Below are positions 39,142 through 49,726 of a DNA stretch of 64,000 bases, one piece after another; position 1 is the stretch's first letter, and each line of letters begins with the position of its first letter. This stretch comes from Phanerodontia chrysosporium (Eukaryota; Basidiomycota; Agaricomycetes; Polyporales; Phanerochaetaceae): contig MJGA01000016.1 in NCBI GenBank assembly GCA_001910725.1, positions 310,001 to 374,000 of the forward strand, read 5' to 3'. The position numbers and the translations under genes were made by a program. The notes beneath the pieces were generated by a model that saw only the letters and a program-made list of their open reading frames with translations, was not told the DNA's origin and ran no database searches.

Positions 39142-40357
39142 AGCCGTCAATGCCTTCTGAGGTGACTGGTTTGTTTCACCTCGCGTGGATACTACCGTTT
39201 TCTTTTTCGCACTCCATGCGGGTGAATGTATACAGTCCAATACGAATTGCTTTTTGCGCTGAAGATGACTGAGCGGAGCCGCCCTCGGATTCCGCGTGGG
39301 CTGCCCGGACCCTCGAAACGGGACGAGAGCTGGCGGGGAGCCCCTGAGCTCTGCGCCTTCGTAAGTCCCCGACGGGTCGGTCATTGCAGTCAATGCGGCA
39401 ACTCATTGTCCGGGCCGGAGACCGTGTGTGGGCACCTGGCTCCGTCGGTCGAGGGACGGACTGTGGGCGATCGAGGCGATTAGGGCCCGGACGCGCCACG
39501 AACGGGGCATGACGGCGCCAGCTGTGCTGGACGATCGCTCCGTGAAGAACGGCGCTGGCGAGTGGCCGACGCTAGGCACTCGGGGTGGTCGCCGGGTGGG
39601 GAGCATTGGGCCCCTAGGGTGGGCAGCGGCGGCGAGATGATGTCAGGCAGATACAAAAGAACCCCCTGGGTCGATTGAGTTGTGGATCTCTAGGGATGTG
39701 TTTCAGCTGCAACTAATTGATGATAGCGCTTTGAGAGGGCGGGACAAAGCGAGCACTTGCGGTGCGTCGCCTTGCTGGGCGGGGACTGATCTCACAATTA
39801 GAGTTGCGAGGATTCGCGTGGGCCGCAGGGTTCGCGGCAGGGTGTTCGGCGTGGGCGTGAGAGGGGATGCACGCGCTGTGAAATTCGTCATGGCTCGCGG
39901 CGAAGAACAGACGAGGAGGAGGACTCTGCGAGGTGCACTAAGGCCGTGTTCTGCTGCCGTTTTCCTTGTTCCAGGCCCCCGCTGCCGTAAACCGACTTTT
40001 GTGCCCAATCTGCGGGCGTGTTTTGGCAGAGATCTCCGTTTCGGGGCATGTTCGCGCAAATTGGCAACGATCAGACGGAACAAAAGTGGGCCTGACGTCG
40101 CATATGGGGGTGGGCGAGGTCCCGGTGCGCCAATCCTGATATGGTGTTTGGCTGGCGACTGTGTGCTTGCTCGCTTCTTCTCCTCTCCCCTCCATTATCC
40201 CGCCGCCGCTGGTCGTCGTCTCCTCCAGTCTGCCCCGTCCGCCCAACGGCGTCCCCGCCAACGGCACGTCCCTGACGACCCCCACGATCCACCGACGTCT
40301 GCACAGCCTCCACCCTACGATCATCCTCTCTGACCTCTCGGCGACCTTCGTGGCGAG
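39142..40357. other. Intergenic, upstream of Zn(II)2Cys6 gene
   Basis: 1.2 kb. Open stretches such as 39680-40333 show no domain or signal and are probably chance openings in GC-rich DNA. Confidence 0.4.
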
Positions 40358-43300
40358 ATGGAAGGCACGCCCGCACCAAACTACGACCTCGACGACGGGG
40401 CTTCTGTGTACCATAATGATACCAATTCAGCCAATCTTAACGGTGATGCCCCCGGTTCGCACACTCCAAATGGCCAGTCCTCCACCAGTGCCGCCTCCAA
40501 GTCTAGCAATTCTACGTACGTAATTAGCGAGCCAGACGGTCGCTGCCGCGCGACTTATCGTCCTTCGTCTTCTTCACCCAGACATATACGCTCTCGCATA
40601 ACCGTGGTGTGCGCGGAGGTGAGCAGCACGTTCCGCTTTCCGAGACCCCCTCCCCGATTTTCTCGGAGTGCGCGCGTTATTTACCATGACTGTATCGCTA
40701 CGCGTAAGGCAGTGCCCGTACCGCGTCGCGCCCAAGGTCTCACTCGCCACCTGCTTCCGGGGGCCTTGTCTCAACACGCGCATCGTGGTGCCAAAGTGCG
40801 CGCCCATTTCCCGTTGATATTCCTCGTCGCTTCATTCGAGCGATGAACTCCAACCCTGACTCCTGAGTCGTATGTGGTCGCCGTCGCTAACCTCTGGACG
40901 ACCTAGTGCAAACGACTCAAGCTCAAGTGCGACCGCCGCACGCCTTGCAGCTCTTGCGTAAAGCGCGACACCATGATTCGATGCGTCTACTCCCAGGCTG
41001 CCGCAGAGAAGATGTGCGTATTGCGCTTTGCATACTCGTCGTGACACCAACTTAGCCGTGTCCCTTCCCACGTTGGATTTAGTGATGTACAATCCCTGCA
41101 TAACCGTCTGCTTGCCGTGGAAGGGCAGGTCGCGACCCTGACCGCAAACCAAGCCGCGTCGAACCCGTCCATTCCACCCTTCAGGTCTACATACCCTGCG
41201 TCCTCCTCACAGAGCAGTCTCACTACGTCTCCGTCGGGCCCATCGCACAGCTCCAGTCGGCCTGCGACGTCTGCCCTGGGCACGCAGTCCAATGATCGTT
41301 ATCTTCTGATCTCGGGACAGTCCGGCAGCTCTCTGGTCGTCAATCTAGAGGACACCGCTGGTGTCTGGCTCAACGAGCTCGAAGCTCAGCTTGGCATTGA
41401 TGACGCCTCCAAAGCGCCGTCGACATCACCATACTCTGTTGCAAAGCCTGCAGTCACTACGAGCGGTACGGCCAGAGTGAAACTCGAGCCAACGCCTGTT
41501 GTGCTGTCGTCGTCGACGCCAGTGTCTGCGGCGACGACGGCATCTCCAATGTCCTCTCCTACCGCAGCGTCGAGCCTTGCCACCAACATTCAGGGCAGCG
41601 GGTGGAAGAATGTGAACACGTATGTTCCGCCGCTTCCGCTCAGCATGTTCCAGCCCGATGCCTCTGGGAGCACATGTCCCCAGGTGGGCATCCTCCGCCA
41701 TGTCTTTCGCGATTGGACCACTTACGTACCTCAGCGTGATCTCCCACAGGTCACTCCGGCATTATTGCGACGGCTGCCACCATCTGCGATTACGAGGACA
41801 CGGTATCTCAAGGGCCTGCACGACGCCATGATGGTGCACCCGTGCTTCAACTTCCGCCACTTTGAGCAGCGCATTGATGCCATGATGGCATGGGGCGAGG
41901 CGAACGACCTGTCGAAACAGAAGACCGACCTCGCGCGGGAGCTCTTCGGTGCGGTCAACGGCGCTCCGAAGAAGTCTCCGGGCCTGGCGTCCACGTCGCC
42001 AAAGCCGACCTTGAGCTTCTTCGCCGCGGCGTCCGCCGCGCTCGCCCTGGGCGCCATCATGGCGCGGGACCCGGCGGAGCCCACGAAGGAACGGCATACG
42101 CCGGCGACGCTCTTCGCGCTGTCGAAGCAGAGCCTGTTCCTCTTCGAGGAGACGTCGACGTATGACGTGGACAGCGTCATTGCGATGCTCCTCCAGGCCC
42201 TGTACCTCCTGCATGACGGCCAGATGCGCATCGAGCATACCGTGTTCCCGCTCGTCGGCAAGATGATCAACGTCGCGCGCATGATGGGCCTCGCTGTCGA
42301 TCCCGATGAGTTCCCCGGGACGTACAGCCTGTTTGAAGCGGAGACGCGGAGACGGATCTGGTGGGACATCGTGTACTATGACATGTAAGTGTAGTCTTGT
42401 CTGAGCCGGAGAGTCCTGCTAATCGACGTCTCTAGGGTTGTGTCGGACTCTATGGGCCATCCATCGCTGATCACGGAGACATCGTTCTCGACGAAGATTC
42501 CGAGGGACGTCGAAGAGAGCCTGTTTACCCCATCGTCAACGACGATTCCTCCCCCACCGGAAGACCGGCAGTATTCCAGCATCCAGTACTTCATCCTCCG
42601 GTGCAAGCTGTCGCAGCTGTGCAAGACCATCAGGCGACAGACTACCCGCGATGTCCTGCTCGAAGACTCGCCCGAGGCATCGATCGACCATGCGGCGACG
42701 CTCGAGAAGGAGGTCACGAGCTTCCTGCAGGATCTGCCACCCGTGTATCGCCTGAACATGGAACTCGACTGTTCACAGCCACTCGAAGGCGACTCTGTCC
42801 TTATCGCTCAGCGTGCCGCCCTCGTCGTCATTGCGAACCGCGTCGTCATCAAGCTGTACCTGCCGTTCATGAAGGACTCTGGAGACGGCAGCCCTGGAAA
42901 GGTATCTCACCAGGCAGTCCTCGGCACGATCACTGCGGCGCATTCGATCATCTACGCACTGCGGGTGCTGTACACCGTCTGGCGGGCCACCCGCCCCGGC
43001 ATCTTCGAGTACTACGACTACACGCGCTCGCTATTCGATGCGGCCGTCATATGCGCCCATGCCGTCATCCAGCAGCCGGCGAGCATCCTGGCCGGCGAGG
43101 GCATGAAGGGCATCACGCATGCGCTTGACATCATGCGCGACATGCACGAAGCGCGCCGCAGGATCTTCCCGGACACGCCGACCGAGGCCATCAAGATTGT
43201 AGAGATGATGCAGGAGAAGGCGGAGCGTGCGCGCGCGGCGAGTACCGCGTCCACTGGTGCGAAGCGCAAGCGCGCCGAAGAGGACTGGCACGCCATGTCG

Positions 43301-44287
43301 TCCCTCTCGGCCGGCTTCCAGCTGCCGTTCGTCGGTCCGTCCGTCACGTCCGTCAAGGTCTCGCAGGGCCGCCCGCCGCTGGCCATGTCCAAGATCGCGT
43401 CGTCCGGACCAAGGGCCGAGGCGCAAGAGCCGAAGGTTTCCCAGGGCAAAGACAAGGACAGAGAGCAAGACCGCGAGGCCGACAGAAGCCGGGACTGTGC
43501 CACCCAGCGGGAGCGGGACAGGAATAACAGGTACCCCGCTCAAGGTGTTCGCTCAAGAATGTTCACCGGCGAGCCTCAGACCGCGCGGCCGCGGACTGGC
43601 TCCTCGACGTCAATGTCCCCTCCGACGCCGGGCGTACGGCCCTCGCAGCTGCCGCAGACGGCCCCGAGCTCAGCTGTGCAGACGCCGATCGACGGGCCCA
43701 GCTTCCCGTACCCGCCTGCACGGCCGCAGGAGAGCCAGCCGCCGCCGATGCAGGCGATGCAGCACGACTTCCAGATGGACTTCAGCAACCACGCGTCGAC
43801 GCCGCACAGCTACGCGAGCTCGCCGCAGCTGTCGACGCACGTGTACGAACCGCACGCGCCGCGCAAGAGCCCGTACGCGGCGACGGGCGCGCACGCGACG
43901 CCGACGCAGGAGTACTACATGCAGTACCCGCCGCAGGCGCAGCAGCAGCCGCAGGCGTACGAGCACGGCGTCGAGCACGCGCAGGGCATGCCGCCGTTCG
44001 GCGTGGGCCCCGCGCTCGGCGCGCCGCTCAGCTCGTCCGTCCCGAGCACGCCGCGCGGCGACGCGGGGCGGTTCGTGCTCCCGCCCGAGAAGCCGCCGCC
44101 GGGGGGCTACGGCAAGCAGATGGAGTACCCTAGCCACACCGCGACGGCGCACGTCGGCGGCCACATGCAGGTCACCGCGACGCAGCTCTCGGCGCCGTAC
44201 GTCCAGGGCTGGCAGCCCACGGAGATGGCGCGCGCCGACGGGAACGGGATGTGGGACTACAAGTTCTACACGCCCGGTGCGACGTGA
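40358..44287 (+). CDS. Zn(II)2Cys6 fungal transcription factor
   Basis: Nuclear regulator with an N-terminal binuclear zinc cluster and the fungal-specific middle homology region. Exons: 40358-40515, 40582-40618, 40907-41013, 41083-42384, 42436-44287 (1151 residues). The cluster CAECKRLKLKCDRRTPCSSC ... C is assembled across three exons; a 288-nt intron cuts it just before the second Cys. A linker with a coiled coil follows (VQSLHNRLLAVEGQVATL). The regulatory domain shows RIDAMMAWGEAND, FALSKQSLFLFEE, ARMMGLAVDPDEF and ETRRRIWWDIVYYD. The last 300 residues are Pro/Gln/Ser-rich and disordered. Targets cannot be predicted. Confidence 0.9.
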
Positions 44288-45036
44288 GGTGCTTTGTTTG
44301 TGTGAGTGGATTTGTGTCTTTTGGTTAATGTTGCTGTCTATCTCCTGGTTCTGTATCCTTCACGTCCTGTCGCTTTCCCATCTCGGTCTCGTTGTATTGT
44401 GATCTCATTGGCATCTCTCGCACATTTGTTTCGTCTACCTCTCTCTCGTCGTTTGTTGTGGATTTCTGAATGGTTGCAGCTGTGTCTACTCGCGTCATGC
44501 ACCAATATACCAATGCCGCTCGGTGCTTTTTCCCCAGTGCTCTCGCTGCGCAGGTCGCCTCGTGTGTGCGGAGGCAATTGGGACTAGCGGGGCGCGTGCT
44601 TCGGCCGCACTCAATCAGCACGAGCGTTGTATCTTTGCCGTTCACACGAACTTCGCTTCGCAGAGGGCGCCCTGAGATGAGCAGCGCACGGACCCCGGCC
44701 AGCCCGTTACGTACCGCCTCGCCGTCCGCACCCAAAAGCCCCGTTGCCACCCCCGCTTTCGTCCGTTTTCTGCACCCGGTTGGGTATACCTCGCACATGC
44801 CGCCCGTCGTGCGCCCGCACACGCACGCCTACTGCCCGCGTGCCTGGCGAGAAACCTTGTGCACCCAGGCCCACGAGGGCGGCGCGCGGGGGGACAGGTC
44901 GCCCGTGCACAGAACCTGCTCGAACGCACGCGTCCATGCGCAAGCAAAAAAATTTCTGGTGTACGTACTGTACAATAATCCGTGGGAGGCAGGGGCGAAG
45001 ACGGGCACAGGAAGAAGAGATGATTTGAGCGCAGGG
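44288..45036. other. Convergent intergenic region
   Basis: 749 bp between the zinc-cluster gene and the permease gene; nothing recognised. Confidence 0.4.
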
Positions 45037-47155
45037 CTACCGGCTCGCGGACGCGGTGCAGCGCAGCTCGAGCGCGCGCGCCGCGGCGTACATGGGCACG
45101 CTGTACGCGAACGACACGATCATCGCGATGTCGCCCGTGCCGCTCCGCGCGACGGGGCCCGTCCACCAGCCCTGCGCCATGCACACCGCGATGAGCGGCA
45201 CCGCGCTCAGCAGCGTCCACACCGCGGCGTACCCGCGCGCGAGCCGCGGGTGCGCGGGGACGTCCCACGCCGCGCCGACCGCGTACGCGAGCCAGCGCCG
45301 CCGGAAGACGACGTGCTCCGTCAGCACGACCGCGATGAACGGCCCGAGCCAGTACCCGATGAAGCCTGCGCGGGCGCTGGTCAGATGGGAGCAGACGCGG
45401 GGGAGCGGGAGCACGACGCACTGAGGATCTGGGTGAACGTGTCGTAGAACTTGGTCGCGCCGACGATGCCCACCGGGATCAGTCTGCAAGGAAGAGAAGA
45501 AGCGGGCCACGCCTATCAGCGCGTGGACGCCACGGATGGAGGGGACGCCCGCTTCCTGCTTCTTCCCACATGATGAAGCGGGCGGAAGCAGGCGAGCAGG
45601 CGGGCGGGTTCACGTACATCGCAGTCGAGACGATCGCGAGCAGGAAGCGCGGCACGCGCGCGAAGCCGTGCCAGACCGTCATCAGGCTCGTGCAGACGGT
45701 GTACATCGCGGGCGTGCTCGCGCTCGGCGTCGCGAGGGCCATGCACACGACGAGGAACTTGCCAAAGCCGCCTGCGGGCGCGAGCGTGGCGGCGATGAGC
45801 CCGCCGACGTCGTTGCCGTTCCCGAGGCCCGCCTGCCACGCCGGCACGTACGGCGCGGCGGCGGTGAAGGCCCCGGCGACAAGGTGCATCGAGACCTGCA
45901 GTGGCGTTAGGCGCTAAGGCGGGCGAAGACAGCAGCTCGTGTGCCCACGCTAGAGAGGAAGAACCCGAGATACGAGTATATGAAGATCCGCATGCTGTTG
46001 GGCGATCGCGTTAGCTCCCGTGCGTCTCTGGGAATATCCACTCGGCAGTCTACCTTGAAGCTTTGTGGTTATGGAAGATGCCGTAGTCTGGGGTGATCGG
46101 GCTCCAGGCGAGTATACTGACGGCGACGGCAGCTGCAAACGTCAGAATCGAGGCAGCTGACGCAGGCGTTGGGTCATCCAGCGGTATGCTCCTCAGCGTT
46201 TTGCTGTTCGTGGCGAGCATCACGACCATGGCCACGGCATTCGGGATCCAGCAGAGCATCTCGTACCTAGACATACTTCAGCCGCTACTTCGGCGAGTCT
46301 CTGCGATAGCACCACTCACCAATGCAACGTCTGGTATCCACAGAATGTCACAGCAAGCGAAAGGATGCCGGTGATGACGATCCCGAGCGTCGCGCTCGGG
46401 TGCGGGAGCACTGCGCCGAGGGTCTGCCCACCGATGATGCAGTTGATGATGAGGTAGCCCTGCAGCGTGAGGACATTGAGAATGCTAGGAATGATCGCGC
46501 CGTAGTAGCCCCAGGAGAAGCGGCTCTGCACCATCGCGCGCGTGCCCAGCTTGGGGCCAAACACCGCGCTGTCCGCGTGGCGTCAGCAGGTGGCACACGA
46601 CAGTCCATGGCGAAACGCACAAGTACGCGGGGAAAACGCTCGCTCTATAGGACCACATCGATCGTTAGCAGGTGGTGTGGCGACGGTGGTGGAGGGGACG
46701 CACATGAGGTCCGTCACGATGCACGTCAGGAATGTCGTCCGCATCCCGAGCCCAAAGAACGCAGGCCCGACACTGGCCGCTCCGAAACTGCATTCGTGTC
46801 TCAGCGCTACCTGCCTTTGCACAATGCACAAGAGAGCCTACGCTTGGACATTGATGTTCCCGGAAAACCACGCGGTGAACTCTTGGAAGATGCGCGTGTC
46901 CGTGCGTTGCTCCTCCGTCGTGGGCTCGATTCTGCGCAATAGTCAGGACGTGATGCCGAGGAGAACCACATAGGAGGCGCACCCGTGACCCTCGAGACCC
47001 CGTGACGCCAGCCAGGCATTGAACCTGTCGGCGTACCGCCTGAAGGCGCTCTCTGGCGGAGCCTCCTGCACGACCTCCTGCACGCCCGCAAACACCTCCG
47101 GATCCTTCTCCTTCGAGTCAAACGAGGCGGACGAGCGCGTCTTGGGGGCAGCCAT
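45037..47155 (-). CDS. Purine-cytosine permease, NCS1 family
   Basis: Plasma-membrane nucleobase:H+ symporter of the Fcy2-like branch. Ten exons on the minus strand: 47155-46983, 46931-46842, 46787-46704, 46644-46621, 46568-46320, 46266-46054, 45994-45949, 45895-45618, 45483-45422, 45365-45037 (515 residues). A 24-nt exon (46644-46621) encodes part of a membrane helix. Family blocks: TDTRIFQEFTAWFSGN, FGAASVGPAFFGLG, FGPKLGTRAMVQSRFSWGYY, PSILNVLTLQGY, GATKFYDTFTQILSFIGYW and GPFIAVVLTEHVVFRR; about 12 hydrophobic segments. The intron before the last-but-one exon is about 134 nt, twice the usual size here. Substrate (cytosine, adenine, hypoxanthine or guanine) is inferred from the family. Confidence 0.9.
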
Positions 47156-47713
47156 CGTGTGCGGCGTCGGGAGTCCAGGATGGACGCGCGGGTCGTGTCG
47201 CCGTATATATACGACCCCATGCCCGTCCGCACGGCTTCGATGCACACGCCAGGATCTCCGTGGCTCCGGGTCTGGCTGATACCGCTTCGGCGGGGCGCAG
47301 GCCATGTGGCGCGGTGCTGGATAGAAGCGCGTTCGCGTGAGATAAGGGAGGGGAGGGCACACGCACTGCGGGCCAGCACGCCTCTGGCACTTTGTTCTCG
47401 CGATGCCGACGGGCGGGCCCCGAGACCTGTGGACCACGCTTGGCGGGAAGCTGGCCGGTCATGCCTTGATTAGAGTGCTGGCGCTGCGAATGGGCTCTGC
47501 GAGTCAGCTGATAGTGCCTGATCCCTAGCCTGTTGATATCTGCATTGCCGAGCTAGGGAAAGGGCGGTAACGGCGGACATGCCCGAGGCCTGGCTCGCAA
47601 GCAGTTGTTATCCAGTGTCCCAAGACGACCTGACGATAAATGCATTGGAGAACTAGGTGTACAATGAAGGCCCCGAAAGGAGAAATGGCAGAATCATTCG
47701 CGTTGTATGAGAG
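47156..47713. other. Intergenic
   Basis: 558 bp holding the permease promoter and SEC11 3' flank; no further feature recognised. Confidence 0.4.
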
Positions 47714-48536
47714 CTAGGAGACCGAGCCTCCCAATAGTGCGTACTTGAGCTGGGGGAAGTCATTCTAAGGATCCCGGGATGAGCAGTCTACTATGTGTAG
47801 ACAAAGAGACACCTCACCATAGCAATCGTGACATAGCCTATATATGGCAAGAACCTAGTCAAATCGATGTTAGCGCAAATCTAGTGGTTGATATGCTCTG
47901 TACGTACCCTCGCACTTTCCCTACAATATGCTTCCGCTCAAGCCATTCCAGACCTTGGTACAAGTCGATATCATCAACTGGGTTGTTATCGCCCTTTGTC
48001 AGGATCAACTGTTTCTGTGCAAGAGGGCTCGCCGCAACGTATCTGGAACAGCAACGCGTTAGCGATCAGAAGCGTGTCCGGCGCAGGCCACTAACCCCTT
48101 GTCATGAGCAACGACGTCATGCGTCTCGAGAACACGGTGAACGATTGGTATATCTGCACCAGGAATCTTGTACACAGTTATGTCTCCTGTGTGATACCGT
48201 TCGCTGGCGGGGTTTGTGAGGAAGAGAAGGTCGCCACGATAGAACGCGGGTTCCATAGAGCCACTAGAGTCGAACCACGGTTAGCGGTGCAAAGCGTGCA
48301 CCAACAGCAAAGCGTTGCGCACCTCAGAACAACTACAATTGGTGACTCCGTATTACAGATTAGGCCCAGCCCCTTCCACATCATGAGTCCTGTCGCGAGC
48401 ACGGACGCGAAGTTCAGGATCTGAAGTAGCACCTATAGGGTGACGGTGCGTCAGTCGCGGCCAATAAAACAGGAGCTTGCAAGCGTACATGCCGCACACC
48501 GAGCCTCCGCAGAGTCTTGAGCTCGTCTGCGAACAT
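47714..48536 (-). CDS. SEC11: Signal peptidase complex catalytic subunit SEC11
   Basis: ER serine protease that removes signal peptides. Exons on the minus strand: 48536-48489, 48432-48323, 48263-48096, 48042-47908, 47854-47818, 47764-47714 (182 residues). One N-terminal membrane anchor is followed by the catalytic Ser in [12 protein letters not shown], the catalytic His in IPIVHRV and the acid region KGDNNPVDD. The end reads [20 protein letters not shown] and then a short GGSVS tail, close to yeast Sec11. Its partner pathway enzyme OST4 lies 17 kb away. Confidence 0.95.
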
Positions 48537-49726
48537 GGTGTCGACGGGTGGAAAGGGGGCGGCAGCGAATAAAAGTCGGGAGAGAGTTACCAGGCTGTGA
48601 ACCCCAGAGAGACGTGGAAGCCAGACTCTTGACGCGCACCGCACGTGGCGTCCCCTTTGGCGCCCACTGTTGTGGGGGTCGATGGGCGCCTACGAATGCG
48701 CTTTGTTTCTGCTGCCTGCTCTGCTCACACCGTCGAGTCTCGAGGTATACTTACGCCTGTCGATGTCCTGGAACCCATGCTCGGATAGTGCAAGCTTCAC
48801 GTTGATTGACTCCGTAAGGGACTGCACCGCTGCATCGTCTCCGGAGTAAGCGCACTCTCGGTGTCTGTACTCCGGAAGGCGTTTGAGCGTAGTAGTACGT
48901 GCATCGGCATCTCGCTGACCTCGAGACGGCACTGACAATTGCACATTATCAGCACGCCATTCCGTAGCTTCTCGAGGTTGTCGGGCTGCACCGCGCATCT
49001 CCGCGGGTTGCCGCCGTCTCTGTCTCGACTGCGAGAGGCCCTCATCTGGACGAACCGTTTGCATGCCGCGGTGCGAACAATTCACCTAGATGGAGGCTTC
49101 TCTGTGTCGGGAGGGCCGGCGACCCTGCACGCAAGTCGGAGAGGACAGATCACGGCCGATGCTGCTCCCATCGGCTGTCGTAATGATGCAGAAACACTGG
49201 CGTCTGTTCCTGCTGTCGGTAAGTTAGACAGAGATCTGTGGCATCTTCCCCGTGCGCACTTTCTGATAGAATACAAGGGAACCCTGTCGTATGTTTTCCT
49301 CCAGGGACACGAACAAGAGGACTCGCCACAGGAACCTCTGCGCAATAGAATACCCCTTGATTCGTGGGTGTCGGCGAGCGTTCTTGCAGCTGCTGTGCTC
49401 GACGGAGACTAACCCTGGTGGGTCACCCTGCAAGCGTAGGTCCGCCGAAGCACGATGCCGATTGCACACATGCCGAATCACGGTTAATTGCCTGACATCG
49501 GTGGCGGGTCCCACGGTCTTTGTTCGCAGAATATCAGAGAAACAGGCGCCATTTGACAGTGACCGTTTGACTTTGAGCAGTCTCGGTCTCGCAGGAATGC
49601 GTTAAGAGCTGGCCTCGTGTTCGTGATCCTCGCGACCGGATCTACTCCTTTTTCCTGCCTCGTCCGCATCGCCTACTTTATAACAAGCGACACATTGGCC
49701 CTGCTGCTTGCCTACACCTCGCCGGC
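48537..49726. other. Divergent upstream region SEC11 / G-alpha
   Basis: 1.19 kb. Open stretches on both strands (for example 48939-49412) have no signal, domain or plausible splice continuation. Confidence 0.4.

Noticed and set aside
37924..39393. 489-codon open frame on the minus strand opposite MTG2
   Set aside because: Produced by the extreme GC third-position bias of MTG2; composition is Arg/Val/His-rich with no family match.
39680..40333. Long open frame upstream of the zinc-cluster gene
   Set aside because: Low-complexity Arg-rich composition and no start context; probably chance.
43227..44402. 391-codon frame inside the zinc-cluster gene
   Set aside because: Almost entirely Arg/Ser/Pro in an alternate frame of the disordered tail; the true frame is continuous to the stop at 44287.
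48260..48325. tRNA-like B box (GGTTCGACTC) in a SEC11 intron
   Set aside because: No A box or cloverleaf fits within the 59-nt intron.
48939..49412. 157-codon open frame between SEC11 and G-alpha
   Set aside because: Contains no recognisable domain or signal; competing open frames occur on the other strand in the same place.
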